Translations under genes and position numbers: made by a program
The notes under the pieces: generated by a model
What the model was told of the DNA's origin: nothing
The model's input: only the letters and a program-made list of their open reading frames with translations
Databases searched by the model: none
Assembly (NCBI GenBank): GCA_946546825.1
Contig: CAMNOK010000008.1
Coordinates: 1-44,593 of the forward strand
Origin: an uncultured bacterium
GTDB taxonomy: Bacteria > Bacteroidota > Bacteroidia > Bacteroidales > Bacteroidaceae
Length of the DNA stretch: 44,593 nucleotides
Direction: 5' to 3'
Part shown: in pieces, positions 7,234-17,800 of the stretch
How positions within the stretch are numbered: the stretch's first letter is position 1
Layout: every line of letters begins with the position of its first letter

Positions 7234-7965
7234 ATGTGGTTAATCAATTCATCAATTGGTAGAAAAGTCGTGATGTCGGTTACCGGTGTCGCACTTATTC
7301 TGTTCTTGACCTTCCACTGTGCCATGAACATTGTGGCATTGTTCAGTGGTGAGGCCTACAACATGATTTGTGAACTGCTTGGTGCCAACTGGTATGCTGT
7401 CGTAGCGACAATGGGTTTGGCTGCATTGGCAGTGATTCACATTGTCTTCGCTTTCATCCTGACGGCTCAGAACCGTAGGGCTCGCGGCGGTTCCCGCTAT
7501 GAGGTGACCGATCGTCCAGCAAAGGTAGAGTGGGCCTCCCAGAACATGCTCGTGCTGGGTATCATCATTCTGCTGGGTTTGGTGCTCCACCTGTTCAACT
7601 TCTGGTACAACATGATGTTTGCTGAACTTTTCGGCATTGAAGGACTGGCTCACACTCCCGGCGATGGCTTCGGCTGGATTCAGGAAACCTTCTCCTGCTC
7701 GCTTTATGTTGTACTCTATGTCATCTGGATTGTGGCTATCTGGTTCCACCTCTCCCATGGTTTCTGGAGTGCTATGCAGACCTTCGGTTGGAATGGCAAG
7801 ACATGGTTCTGCCGCTGGAAGATGATCGGACTGATCTACACGACCCTGCTCATGCTGGGCTTCCTGGTGGTGGTGCTCGCTTTCGCCTTCGGTTGTGCTC
7901 CCAGCCTCTGCTGTGAGAGCGGTTCCGACTGCTGTGCACAGGCTGCAGCTTGCTGCGTTCAGTAA
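7234..7965 (+). CDS. frdC: Fumarate reductase / succinate dehydrogenase cytochrome b subunit
   Basis: Membrane anchor of the quinol:fumarate reductase of the single-subunit b558 type, carrying heme b and the quinol site. The track start at 7162 adds 24 residues that look untranslated; MWLINSSIGRKVVMSVTGVA at 7234 is the family-like start and gives 243 aa. About five hydrophobic helices are visible, with conserved-type histidines in LTFHCAMN, AVIHIVFAF, VLHLFNFWYN and WFHLSHGFW as heme-ligand candidates. The final 25 residues form a cysteine-rich tail with seven Cys, three of them CC pairs, which is odd for the family. First gene of frdC-frdA-small ORF-frdB. Confidence 0.92.
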   Translation: MWLINSSIGRKVVMSVTGVALILFLTFHCAMNIVALFSGEAYNMICELLGANWYAVVATMGLAALAVIHIVFAFILTAQNRRARGGSRYEVTDRPAKVEWASQNMLVLGIIILLGLVLHLFNFWYNMMFAELFGIEGLAHTPGDGFGWIQETFSCSLYVVLYVIWIVAIWFHLSHGFWSAMQTFGWNGKTWFCRWKMIGLIYTTLLMLGFLVVVLAFAFGCAPSLCCESGSDCCAQAAACCVQ

Positions 7966-8003
7966 TAGTATATTGTGAAATCGTCAAATAGTAAAATAAA
8001 ACT

Positions 8004-9986
8004 ATGGCAAAAGTATTAGATTCTAAGATTCCTGCAGGCCCCGTGGCCGACAAATGGAAAGAGTATAAAGCCCACCAGCGCCTGGTGAACCCGAAGAACA
8101 AGTTGAAGCTCGACGTCATCGTCGTAGGTACAGGTTTGGCCGGTGCCAGTGCTGCCGCATCACTCGGCGAAATGGGTTTCAATGTCATCAACCTGTGTAT
8201 TCAGGATTCTCCCCGTCGCGCACACTCCATCGCCGCACAGGGTGGTATCAACGCTGCCAAGTGCTATCAGAACGATGGTGACTCTGTCTATCGCCTGTTC
8301 TATGACACGGTAAAGGGTGGCGACTATCGTGCTCGTGAGGCTAACGTATATCGTCTGGCAGAAGTGTCCAACAATATCATCGACCAGTGTGTGGCACAGG
8401 GCGTTCCCTTTGCTCGTGAATATGGCGGCATGCTGGCCAACCGTTCTTTCGGTGGCGCCCAGGTGAGCCGTACCTTCTATGCCAAGGGACAGACTGGTCA
8501 GCAGCTGTTGCTCGGTGCCTATTCATCACTCAGCCGTCAGGTTGAGGAAGGCAAGGTGAAGCTTTACACCCGCTACGAGATGGAAGATGTGGTCATCGTT
8601 GACGGCCGCGCTCGTGGTATCATTGCCAAAAACCTTGTCACCGGCAAGCTGGAGCGTTTCTCTGGCAATGCTGTCGTTATCGCTACTGGCGGATATGGCA
8701 ACACCTACTTCCTTTCTACCAACGCTATGGGTTGCAACTGCACCGCTGCCATCCAGTGCTTCCGTAAGGGTGCCTACTTTGCCAACCCGTCATACGTCCA
8801 GATTCACCCCACCTGTATCCCTGTTCATGGAGACAAGCAGTCAAAGCTGACGCTGATGTCAGAGTCTCTGCGTAACGACGGCCGCATCTGGGTACCGAAG
8901 AATATTGAGGATGCCAAGAAGCTGCAGCGTGGCGAGATTCAGGGTTGGGAGATTCCCGAGGAAGACCGCGACTACTATCTGGAGCGTCGCTATCCTGCCT
9001 TCGGTAACCTTGTTCCCCGTGACGTGGCATCTCGTGCTGCCAAGGAGCGTTGCGACCATGGCTATGGCGTGAACAACACCGGCCTGGCAGTGTTCCTCGA
9101 CTTCTCAGAGTCTATCAACCGTCTCGGCATCGACCAGATTATGCAACGCTATGGCAACCTCTTCGAGATGTATGAAGAGATTACCGACGTGTTCCCCGGT
9201 GAGCTGGGTAAGGAAATCAATGGCGTGAAGTACTATAAGCCCATGATGATCTTCCCCGCCGTTCACTATACCATGGGCGGTATATGGGTTGACTACGAGC
9301 TGCAGACCACTATTCCTGGTCTGTTTGCCATCGGTGAGTGTAACTTCTCCGACCACGGTGCCAACCGTCTTGGAGCCTCCGCTCTCATGCAGGGTCTGGC
9401 CGACGGCTACTTCGTGCTTCCTTACACCATTCAGAACTACCTCGCCGAGCAGTCTATCTGGCCGCGTCTCTCTACCGACCTGCCTGAATTTGCGGAGGCA
9501 GAGAAGGGCGTAGAGGCTGAAATTGACCGTCTGATGGGCATCCAGGGTAAGCGTTCTGTCGATTCCATCCACAAGGAGCTCGGCCACATCATGTGGGAGC
9601 ATGTCGGCATGGGTCGCACCAAGGCTGGCCTGGAAGAGGGTCTGAAGCTGATGAAGGAACTCAAGAAAGAGTTTGATACCAACCTCTTCATCCCCGGAAC
9701 GAAGGAAGGACTCAATGTCGAACTCGACAAGGCTATCCACCTGCGCGACTTCATCCTTATGGGCCAGCTCGTGGCCTACGATGCGCTGCATCGTGAGGAG
9801 AGCTGTGGCGGACACTTCCGTGAGGAGCACCAGACAGAGGAAGGCGAAGCCAAGCGCGACGATGAAAACTTCTTCTATGTGGGTTGTTGGGAGTATCAGG
9901 GTGACGACACCAAGGCACCTGAGCTCATCAAGGAGCCGCTCGAATACGAGGCTATCAAGGTACAAACACGTAACTATAAGAACTAA
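8004..9986 (+). CDS. frdA: Fumarate reductase / succinate dehydrogenase flavoprotein subunit
   Basis: Catalytic subunit that reduces fumarate to succinate at a covalently bound FAD on the cytoplasmic face of the membrane. The 660-aa protein shows the Rossmann motif [12 protein letters not shown] (about 40-51), the flavinylation segment [10 protein letters not shown] with H74 as the likely FAD-linked His, [12 protein letters not shown], and the C-terminal FAD/active-site region [18 protein letters not shown]. Length is that of the Bacteroides-type enzyme, longer than E. coli FrdA. It follows frdC by 38 nt. Codon use is strongly GC-biased, as expected for high expression, and this produces long antisense shadow ORFs. 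Confidence 0.96.
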   Translation: MAKVLDSKIPAGPVADKWKEYKAHQRLVNPKNKLKLDVIVVGTGLAGASAAASLGEMGFNVINLCIQDSPRRAHSIAAQGGINAAKCYQNDGDSVYRLFYDTVKGGDYRAREANVYRLAEVSNNIIDQCVAQGVPFAREYGGMLANRSFGGAQVSRTFYAKGQTGQQLLLGAYSSLSRQVEEGKVKLYTRYEMEDVVIVDGRARGIIAKNLVTGKLERFSGNAVVIATGGYGNTYFLSTNAMGCNCTAAIQCFRKGAYFANPSYVQIHPTCIPVHGDKQSKLTLMSESLRNDGRIWVPKNIEDAKKLQRGEIQGWEIPEEDRDYYLERRYPAFGNLVPRDVASRAAKERCDHGYGVNNTGLAVFLDFSESINRLGIDQIMQRYGNLFEMYEEITDVFPGELGKEINGVKYYKPMMIFPAVHYTMGGIWVDYELQTTIPGLFAIGECNFSDHGANRLGASALMQGLADGYFVLPYTIQNYLAEQSIWPRLSTDLPEFAEAEKGVEAEIDRLMGIQGKRSVDSIHKELGHIMWEHVGMGRTKAGLEEGLKLMKELKKEFDTNLFIPGTKEGLNVELDKAIHLRDFILMGQLVAYDALHREESCGGHFREEHQTEEGEAKRDDENFFYVGCWEYQGDDTKAPELIKEPLEYEAIKVQTRNYKN

Positions 9987-9989
9987 CAG

Positions 9990-10202
9990 ATGACGCTGAG
10001 AGAGCTTTTTTCCGAATGGAGCAACCCCAAAGAATTGAAGAAGGGTGTTTTCTTATCAGGTCTTTATTGTGTTGTTTTCGTGATTCTGTATTTTTTTGAT
10101 GCGGAAAAAGAAAATAGAGGATACCTGTATGGCGCTCTTGCCTTAGCAATCTTGAACGTTGCTTGTTGGATTAGGTTATCAGTCATCAATAAAAATAAGT
10201 AA
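9990..10202 (+). CDS. Small two-helix membrane protein inside the frd operon
   Basis: A 70-aa protein that starts 3 nt after the frdA stop and ends 3 nt before the frdB ATG, so it must be cotranscribed and is probably translationally coupled. Two hydrophobic stretches (about residues 19-36 and 46-64) predict a helical hairpin; the N-terminal 17 residues and the C-terminus (VINKNK) are polar and charged. I do not recognise the family. Base composition is visibly more AT-rich than frdA and frdB on either side, which suggests a later insertion into the operon or weak codon selection. It could be an accessory subunit or assembly factor of the reductase, but position is the only evidence. Confidence 0.75.
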   Translation: MTLRELFSEWSNPKELKKGVFLSGLYCVVFVILYFFDAEKENRGYLYGALALAILNVACWIRLSVINKNK

Positions 10203-10205
10203 ATT

Positions 10206-10964
10206 ATGGCACGAAATATTTCATTTACAGTCAAGTACTGGAAGCAGAATGGTCCTAAGGAGAAAGGCCATTTTGAATCCCGCGAGATGAAGAATATTCC
10301 CGATGACACTTCGTTCCTGGAGATGCTCGACATCCTGAACGAGGAACTCATCAACGAGGGCAAGGAGCCCTTCGTCTTCGACCACGACTGCCGTGAGGGA
10401 ATCTGCGGCATGTGCTCGCTCTATATCAACGGAACGCCGCACGGCAAGACCGAGCGCGGTGCTACCACCTGTCAGCTCTACATGCGTCGTTTCAACGATG
10501 GCGACGTCATCACCGTAGAGCCCTGGCGCTCTGCCGGCTTCCCTGTCATCAAAGATTGCATGGTTGACCGCCGTGCCTTCGACAAGATTATCCAGGCTGG
10601 CGGCTATACCAGCATCCGCACCGGACAGGCTCAGGATGCCAATGCCATCCTCATTCCGAAGGAGAATGCCGACGAGGCCATGGACTGCGCAACATGTATC
10701 GGATGTGGTGCTTGTGTGGCTGCTTGTAAGAATGGCTCTGCCATGCTCTTCGTATCTTCTAAGGTGAGCCAGCTGGCTTTGCTGCCTCAGGGACGTCCAG
10801 AGGCTGCCCGCCGCGCTAAGAAGATGATTGCCCGCATGGACGAGCTCGGATTCGGCAACTGCACCAATACGCGTGCTTGCGAGGCTGTGTGCCCGAAGAA
10901 CGAAAGCATTGCCAACATCGCGCGTCTGAACCGCGAGTTCATCAAGGCCAAGCTGGCCGACTAA
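10206..10964 (+). CDS. frdB: Fumarate reductase / succinate dehydrogenase iron-sulfur subunit
   Basis: Passes electrons from the heme/quinol subunit to the FrdA flavin through three Fe-S clusters. In the 252-aa protein the [2Fe-2S] ligands lie in CREGICGMC with a later Cys in ATTCQLYM, the first Cys group of the C-terminal ferredoxin-like domain is [14 protein letters not shown], and the second is [12 protein letters not shown]. Length and cluster order match Bacteroides-type FrdB. It starts 3 nt after the 70-aa membrane ORF and is followed by a strong hairpin terminator. Confidence 0.96.
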   Translation: MARNISFTVKYWKQNGPKEKGHFESREMKNIPDDTSFLEMLDILNEELINEGKEPFVFDHDCREGICGMCSLYINGTPHGKTERGATTCQLYMRRFNDGDVITVEPWRSAGFPVIKDCMVDRRAFDKIIQAGGYTSIRTGQAQDANAILIPKENADEAMDCATCIGCGACVAACKNGSAMLFVSSKVSQLALLPQGRPEAARRAKKMIARMDELGFGNCTNTRACEAVCPKNESIANIARLNREFIKAKLAD

Positions 10965-10970
10965 TCATTT

Positions 10971-11006
10971 ATAAGGTTGTGAGGACTTTGTGCCTCACAA
11001 CCTTAT
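10971..11006 (+). terminator. frd operon terminator
   Basis: A perfect 14-bp stem, ATAAGGTTGTGAGG / CCTCACAACCTTAT, with an 8-nt loop, begins 6 nt after the frdB stop. The following bases are AT-rich (ATTATATAAT) but lack a clean U-run. Confidence 0.8.
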
Positions 11007-11130
11007 ATTATATAATATGATCTTGGATGTAAGCCTAAAAGTAAAAGCTTTCGTAGGATGTATTCTTCATCAGGATACATATTATTTATGATCATTATCT
11101 TTTTATTCACAGTATCATGAAGAGATATTC

Positions 11131-11253
11131 ATGAATGAACTGATAACATCTGTCAACGACATGATATGGACCTATGTGCTCATTGTGGCGGTCAACCAAG
11201 AAGGTATGACCGCCACAACGCTTTTTACCAGAAAAGGAAAACTTTATTTATAA
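11131..11253 (+). pseudogene. Truncated 5' end of an AGCS sodium:amino-acid symporter gene
   Basis: A 40-codon open frame begins MNELITSVNDMIWTYVLIVA. Over 21 residues it matches 15 of the N-terminus of the intact symporter at 28156 (MNELITQVNDAVWGYVLIFA), then diverges abruptly and ends at TAA. DNA identity in the matching part is lower than the protein match, so this is an old paralogous fragment rather than a recent target duplication. The break coincides with a perfect hairpin and the 3' end of the glycosidase gene. A functional 40-aa membrane peptide is a less likely alternative. Confidence 0.65.
11183..11226. terminator. Perfect hairpin downstream of the GH128-like gene
   Basis: TTGTGGCGGTCA (11183-11194) and TGACCGCCACAA (11207-11218) form a 12-bp stem with a 12-nt loop. 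A short T-run (CTTTTT) lies on the plus side. It can end the minus-strand glycosidase transcript or block plus-strand read-through from frd. The left arm is built from the symporter fragment's own sequence. Confidence 0.65.
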
Positions 11254-14200
11254 AGGACTTTTTTCCCGTTTACAATGTACAGTCCTCGTTGAGGATTCAT
11301 CACCCGTCGGCCTTGCAGGTCGAACACTGCTTTCTCAGCAGGACGTGCAATGGAAGGATGCTCCGTAATGCCTGTAGCATAGAAGGGATCGATGTAAGTA
11401 AGCTGGAAGTCATCGAGACTCCACCATGCGGTGATGCGGGCACCCACATTTCCACCAACTTTCAGTATGTCGCCCTTACCAATCTCAAAGGGTTCCGTTT
11501 CCACTTTGATCCAGCCGTTCTTGTAGTCGCTGCCTGAAACGGTGGTGTTGTCGGCTCCCTTTACACTCTTGGAGAATGTCTTCTTGGTGCCATCAGCTCC
11601 AACACGGATGCCATACAATTCAAGGGCAACGTCAGTTGTTCCACGCAACAGTGCTCCCAGCATATAGGTACCTGAAGGCAGATAGTTGATGGTCTGCGAC
11701 ATGGAGGAGTAGAGTTCTTCGCTGCTCCATTTGTCCCAGTATTTGTTGCTGCTGCTGCCGTCAGAAGACTCACCCTTGTTGATGCTTAGGTTGTTGCATG
11801 TCCAGAAGTCGTTCGTTCCGCGTGAGCATCTGGGATTGGCAATGAGGCCTGTGGCGTTCATCTTGCCCTCACCGAGGTCGTCGAAGGTGTTCAGGATCTT
11901 CTGTTCGGCATTCTTCACCACGTCCTCATAGCTCTCGGTGAGCACCTCCTCCTCTGTTCCGAGATAGGTCAGCTCAAAGTCATCAGCGCCAGCCCAGCGT
12001 GCCGACATCTCACCGAAGTTTCTGACACCAATGCGCATCTTGCCGTTTCTCACCACAATCTTGTCTATGGAAAGACGGTGGTCCCAATTGATCTTTTCGT
12101 CTATGGTGACCGGTTCGAAGTAGCACACCCCGTCAGCCATGGCGTAGATTCCGACACGTCCGTTGACAGTAGCTCCGCTTACGCCGTCGGTATAGTTGAA
12201 GCCCGCTGCTGTTAACTGATACACGCCATTTTCGATTTCGTCAATGTCCTGATAGTAGTTGAAGTCTATATTCTTGGCTTTTTCATCCCAGACCTCGAAG
12301 TAGGTGTTACCCCAGTCGTCCTTGGTGTAGCCGTTCTGTGCATTACGCTCGCACGTCCATCCCTTGATCTCACTCTTGCTCTCAGTATTGATGGTTGCAT
12401 TGATAATATAGGTGGACATATTGACCTTGTCCGATTTGAGCGTCTCTCCTTTCCAGGTCTCTTCCACAACGCGGTATGTATATTTCCCGTTTTCCGAAAT
12501 CGGGTCTTCGTAAGTGAAGAACACGTCATCGGCTTTCTCCCACTTCTTCACTTCTTCCCAGTCACCGTCACCTTTCTTGCGCATCAGGGTTGTTGTCTCG
12601 GCAAGGCCGCCTGTGTTCGACTGCCATTCAACGGAGCAGATTTTCTTGGAAGGATTATAGGTAGCAAGCAGGCCAGAAGCGGCATTGCATTTCCAGTCTG
12701 TGGGAACGTAGTCGTAATAGCTGTTGTAGCCAGGTTTTGACTCCATCGTAGCAAACACTTCTCCGGCAGGTGTCAGTTCACCGTTCCACAGGATCTTCGA
12801 GCAGGGCCACTCATAGTTCCAATAGGCATAGCGCTCAACATAGTCCCACTGGTTCAGGTTCCACCAGATGCTCTCCAGCTTCTCCCTGTTCTGCCACAAC
12901 ACCCAGTCTGACGGGTTTCCGCGTTCTTCATCCGTTGTGGCAATGCCGAAGACGCCGAAGCCTCCGCTCCACGATGCTCCCCAGATGAACTCCGTAATCC
13001 ACACCGGGCGGTGGTACTTGTTTGCCCAGTTTCCCCAGATGGTCCAGAATTTGCCGATATCCCAATAGCAGTGGATGTCAACCACGTCACAACGCCAGCC
13101 GCGTTCGTCGATGGCATTGAAGAAAGCCTCGTGGAACCATTCACCGCTGTCGAAGGAAGAGGGTGATACCAAGCGGCGGCCTGTACGCATGAGTTCTGGC
13201 CAGCGCTTCAGCTCATCATCGATGCTTGCGGGATAGGGGTCGTTGCCGTTGGCCGGCTCGTTGTCGGTCTTCAGGTAAGGTGACTGGTTGTTGACACCCA
13301 GTTCGTAGGTTGTTGTGCTCCAGAGGTTGTTCAAGTGGGGCACGCACTCATAGTCAGGACCCAGGTCGCGGCCGGGACCCCAGTCATACGTCCATGTGGC
13401 GTTCAGCTTCTTCAGGTCGTCGGTGTCCATCATGGCAGCCACACCGTTCTTGCCGATATTGTCCCAGCGGAAGATGCGGTAGGAGGAGATACGCTTGTCC
13501 ATAATCTCTGGAAGAGAGCTGATCATCAGGTCGGCATCATCGGCGATGAAGCAGCGCTGGTAGCCATAGCCCTCGGCCTGCAGGGCGAAGGTCACCATGT
13601 ATCCACGCTTCAGTCTGAACGAACGGATGCGGTTGTTCAGGGTCTCATCGGTCAGCGAGTTCATGAAGCCCTTGGTATTCTCTATGCCGAAGCGGTCGCA
13701 CGATTCCCCTTGGAAGTTGCGTTCCGAATAGACCGTCAGCGGATGGAATCCTGTCTCGTTCTTGTTCTCCTTGCCATACGGGTAGAGCAGGGTGCCCTGA
13801 TTGTAGAGACGCAGTTGGCAGTTGCTTTCCGAGACGGCCTTTGCACCGTTGATCTTCACATGGCTCAAGTAGTTCTTGACTTCAGTCGGGCGCAGGTTGT
13901 CAAAGAAGATGACGGCGTGCTCCGTATTCACAATATTAATATATCCATCTTGGCTGAAAGGAATCTTGCTGGTGATGTGATAGTCGGAGCGACCTGTCAG
14001 CTGCACGTCACTCGTCACACGTTCCACGGTCTCGTTCATGTCGGGCTCGTCCGGGCTGTCACTCCAAAGACGGAAGTCATCAACATTGAACCAGCCTTTC
14101 TCTGTTTCGCTGTCACCGGTTGAGGCTACGCCAAGGGTTACGAGGGTCTCTCCCGTAAGCGTGAAGTCAACGGTCAGCTTCTCGTATTCGTCGTTACCCT

Positions 14201-14582
14201 GACTCAAATTGGAAGAGGAGTAGCTTTCCGTACCTGCTACTACATAAAGGTGCTGGTCACTGAAGCCCTGCGTGTTGGTCTTCACCTGTGTCGTCAGCGT
14301 GTACTTACCGGCTGGCAGGGAGATGGTCTGGTGCAGGTCAAGGCTTGTCACCTTCTGTGCCCAGATGTTGTAGCGCCTCTCGCCGTCGTAGGACTCGCCA
14401 TCCTTCACGGCAATGTCTTCCCAGCCTGATACGTTCTTGTCAAGCGACCAATAGGCGTCCCAGTTCTCGAAGCTCGCATTCTGAATCTTACTCGTCCACT
14501 CGTACTGATTCTGTGCGGTGGCGGTGATGGTGGTCAGCAGTAATGCCGCCAGCATCATCAGGTTTCTTGTTCTCATTTTCAT
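11244..14582 (-). CDS. Secreted GH128-like glycosyl hydrolase with carbohydrate-binding modules
   Basis: A 1112-aa exported enzyme. The start at 14582 gives a clean signal peptide (MKMRTRNLMMLAALLL...TATAQ); the track start at 14618 overlaps a -7 box. Residues about 25-175 look like a jelly-roll carbohydrate-binding module ending in WFNVDDFRLW. The central part resembles the Asl1/GH128 catalytic core: DWGPGRDLG, LKTDNEPANGNDP with E442, VVDIHCYWD, and VWITEFIWGASW with E531, giving the two expected glutamates. Further binding-type modules follow, each ending in a DDFELTYL/DDFQLTYI strand. The C-terminus carries the Prevotella tail FDLQGRRV...GLYIVNGKKV. GH128 members act on beta-1,3-glucans, but the substrate here is unproven. 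It is divergent from the hybrid regulator. Confidence 0.72.
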   Translation of the reverse strand: MKMRTRNLMMLAALLLTTITATAQNQYEWTSKIQNASFENWDAYWSLDKNVSGWEDIAVKDGESYDGERRYNIWAQKVTSLDLHQTISLPAGKYTLTTQVKTNTQGFSDQHLYVVAGTESYSSSNLSQGNDEYEKLTVDFTLTGETLVTLGVASTGDSETEKGWFNVDDFRLWSDSPDEPDMNETVERVTSDVQLTGRSDYHITSKIPFSQDGYINIVNTEHAVIFFDNLRPTEVKNYLSHVKINGAKAVSESNCQLRLYNQGTLLYPYGKENKNETGFHPLTVYSERNFQGESCDRFGIENTKGFMNSLTDETLNNRIRSFRLKRGYMVTFALQAEGYGYQRCFIADDADLMISSLPEIMDKRISSYRIFRWDNIGKNGVAAMMDTDDLKKLNATWTYDWGPGRDLGPDYECVPHLNNLWSTTTYELGVNNQSPYLKTDNEPANGNDPYPASIDDELKRWPELMRTGRRLVSPSSFDSGEWFHEAFFNAIDERGWRCDVVDIHCYWDIGKFWTIWGNWANKYHRPVWITEFIWGASWSGGFGVFGIATTDEERGNPSDWVLWQNREKLESIWWNLNQWDYVERYAYWNYEWPCSKILWNGELTPAGEVFATMESKPGYNSYYDYVPTDWKCNAASGLLATYNPSKKICSVEWQSNTGGLAETTTLMRKKGDGDWEEVKKWEKADDVFFTYEDPISENGKYTYRVVEETWKGETLKSDKVNMSTYIINATINTESKSEIKGWTCERNAQNGYTKDDWGNTYFEVWDEKAKNIDFNYYQDIDEIENGVYQLTAAGFNYTDGVSGATVNGRVGIYAMADGVCYFEPVTIDEKINWDHRLSIDKIVVRNGKMRIGVRNFGEMSARWAGADDFELTYLGTEEEVLTESYEDVVKNAEQKILNTFDDLGEGKMNATGLIANPRCSRGTNDFWTCNNLSINKGESSDGSSSNKYWDKWSSEELYSSMSQTINYLPSGTYMLGALLRGTTDVALELYGIRVGADGTKKTFSKSVKGADNTTVSGSDYKNGWIKVETEPFEIGKGDILKVGGNVGARITAWWSLDDFQLTYIDPFYATGITEHPSIARPAEKAVFDLQGRRVMNPQRGLYIVNGKKVLYK

Positions 14583-14615
14583 TTTTGTTAATAGATTGGT
14601 TTTGAAATTCTGCTG

Positions 14616-14623
14616 CAAATATA
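14616..14623 (-). promoter_or_regulatory. -7 box of the GH128-like gene
   Basis: TATATTTG on the minus strand matches TAnnTTTG, 33 nt before the chosen ATG. The -33 position reads CCTT, so the match is partial. Confidence 0.5.
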
Positions 14624-14758
14624 TACTCTATTTTCTTATCGTAAGGTGGTTTTTCATTGAAATATGGGTTAAAATAATGCAGGTGAATAGTTTTATTGCT
14701 CTTTTGAAAGATTTCCACCCTTACACGCCTGAAGAAAGAAGAAATTCGTATTTAAAAA

Positions 14759-14789
14759 TTTGCTTTTCTCACAAATTTAATTAATTTTG
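14759..14789 (+). promoter_or_regulatory. Promoter of the hybrid two-component system gene
   Basis: TTTG (14759-14762), 19 nt, TAATTTTG (14782-14789) is a full match to the Bacteroidetes promoter. It places the start near 14796, about 30 nt before the ATG at 14826. Confidence 0.78.
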
Positions 14790-14825
14790 CCAATGATTTA
14801 ACGAACTAACTTAACAATAGTCATC

Positions 14826-17800
14826 ATGAGACCTTTCGAGCATCTTACGCTTTGTGCCCTGCGCACCTTGTCGTGCATACTCTGTGTGCTGTCGTTCATG
14901 GGAACCGTTCATGCACAAAGCTCCCGTGCGATACATTGGATGGGTGCCGAGCTGGGACTTTCCAATAACACCATTCAGGGCTTGGCAGTAGATAAGCGTG
15001 GATTCATCTGGGTTTCTACCGATGACGGACTGAATAAGTTCGACGGCAACGGCTTCCGGGTGTTCAGGAAGTCCAAGCTGAAAACCAACACCCTGCCGGC
15101 AAACGAGCTCAACGGATTGGCTGACGATGCCACAGACCCCCTCCTTTGGATTGCTACCCAGCGTGACGGGCTCTGCTGCTACGACTATGACAGCCACCGT
15201 TTCACCACCTACAAGCACAGCGATGATGAGGGAAGCATTGTCGATAACAGCATCACCTCCGTCTTCAACAGTCGCGACGGCAACATCTGGCTCACCTCCT
15301 ACTGGGGCGGCCTCGACTGCTATGACAAGAAGAACCGGCGTTTCGTCCATTACAACCGCAAGACTGTGCCGTCACTTGCCGACCAGCAGCTATGGACCAT
15401 GGCAGAAGACGCTGACGGAACCTTGTATCTGGGCCATGTCTCGCATGGATTCACCGTCCTCAACCCCCATACGCGGAAGGCTGACAACTACCTGCCCTCC
15501 GACCTTCCAGGCTCCATTGCCGGTACGGAGGTGCGCACCATCCTCTGCGACAGCTACGGCAATGTGTGGATAGGTTCCAACTACGGACTCTCTTTATATA
15601 ATAAGGACACGCATACCTTCTTTAATTTTGGAGCTGTTTCCAAGACCCTGGGCAGCAGGATCAACGACATCAAGCAGATTTCTCCCCATGAGATATGGCT
15701 TGCCACCAATCATTCCTACATTGTCGTGCTGACAGTCAACGGAAAGGTGAGACAGCCGGAGACCGTCCCTGTGCGCTATATCCTGGTTGACAAGACCCTT
15801 CCCTCTAACAACATGACCCGCATCAACTGCCTGCTGCGTGACCGTTCGGGCAACGTGTGGGGAGGAACGCGCGAACAGGGACTGGTGTTCCTCAGCCATT
15901 GTGAGCCGCTCTTCAACACGCTTCGCTACTCTTCTGACGTGTCCATCCGTAACCGTTTGTGGAGCAAGCCTGCCGACGGCATCGGCTTCGATTCCAGCGG
16001 GCGCATGTATGTAGGAAGCCACGGCGATGGCGTGGGCATCTACGAGCAGGGGCTGTTCTATGAGGATTTCAATAAGCACAACGGGCGGTTCGACTACAAC
16101 TATGTCACCAATGTGTTCTGCGACAGCCAGGGCGACCTGTGGATAGGCGCGTCTCCTCAGGGAGTCCACCTCCTGCGCAAAGGTGAGAAACAGCCCAGGG
16201 AGGTGCAGGGGTGTAGTGAGGCTCGCTTCTTCAGCGAGTCAGACGGAATGATCTATGCCGGCACCAGCGAGGGGGTGTATGTCATCAACCGTGCCACGGC
16301 ACAGGTGGTCAACCGCTTCAAGTGCGATGTGCCCTACGTCTGGGCGGTTGTGACAGATGCCTCCAACCGCATCTGGATGGGAACATTCGGCGGCGGACTC
16401 TATATCCTTGACAACACAGGTAAGCAGTTGCGCCACTATATCACTGATGGCGGCTTCCCGTCGAACTCCGTTTTCGACATCTGCTGTGCTTCCGACGGCA
16501 CCGTCTATGTGGCAACGGGCGAGGGTGTGGCAAGCTTCGCCCTAGGTCAGATTGACCGTTACACGCTTTGGGACGAGACAAAGGGCTTGGACAACGACTG
16601 CATCCACAGTGTGATAGAAGACCGTCAGCACAATGTGTGGATGGCAACAAACAACGGGTTGAGCTGTCTGTTGCTCGCAACGGGCCAGTTCATCAATTTC
16701 GGCAACAGCGAAAACGTGCCACGCACCTTCTGCGATGCTTCCCGTGCCATGGCGCCTAATGGATGGCTCTATTTCGGTTCTTCCGAAGGTATCTGCTACT
16801 TCAATCCCTCTTATGTGCTGGGACAGAAAGAGCAACCCAGGGCCGTCATCACCCGCCTGATGATTCCCCTGCCTTCCACAATCCGCAATTATGCCGACTC
16901 CGTCATCTACATTGACGGCAGTGTCAGTGAGTGCCGTCTGCATTATACGGAGAGCACCTTCAGCATCGAGTTTGCCGCTGCCGACTTTGCGCTCTCCCAT
17001 CAGATGGAGTTTGAGTATTGCATGAAGGGACTTGATGACAACTGGCATGCTGCCGATGACAACAACCGGGTCAACTTTGCAGGACTCTCGCCAGGCAGCT
17101 ATGTCTTCCAGCTGCGTTCGCGCATGCACAACCAGCCTTGGGGCGACAGCGTGCAGGAGCTTGCCATCATCATAGCCCCGCCTTTCTGGCTCACATGGTG
17201 GGCAAAGTTGTTCTATGCCCTTCTGGTGGCAGCCATCGTGTTCACCATCATGTTCTTCTGGAAACGGAAAATGCAGTTGGAGACGCAGGTCAATACGGAG
17301 CGGCAGAACACTGAGCGTCAGAAGCTCTTCAACGAGGAGCGTATGACCTTCTACACCAATATCACCCATGAGCTGCGCACTCCGCTTACCCTCATCATCG
17401 GACCGTTGGAAGACATGCTCAATGCAGGAAATCTTCCTGAGAAGGAGAGCGGCCGCATCGACCTCATCCGCAAGCAGGCGCAACGGCTGTTGTCGCTTGT
17501 CAACCGCATGTTGGAGTTCCGTAAGGTGGAGACTGGCAACCGCCAGCTCAAGTTGAGCAGGCGCGATGTTTGCCAGATTGTAAGCGAGGTCTATTATAAA
17601 TACGAGACGCTGAACAGCAACCCGGAGCTGACATTCCGCCTGCATCTCGCTCCGGCACATCTGCCCATGCTCGTCGATGCCGAGGTGCTCACCATCATCC
17701 TCGACAACCTGATTTCAAATGCTGTGAAATATACGCCTTCCGGCACCATCACCGTCAGTCTTGCTCAGCATACCGATGCCTCTCCTCTTCCTAACAGGAG

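Noticed and set aside
9105-9965. 286-aa antisense ORF within frdA
   Set aside because: Shadow of a GC-biased, highly expressed gene on the other strand; FrdA motifs are complete on the plus strand.
16542-17660. 372-aa antisense ORF within the HTCS gene
   Set aside because: The plus strand carries intact kinase and sensor domains here; the antisense frame has no recognisable motif.
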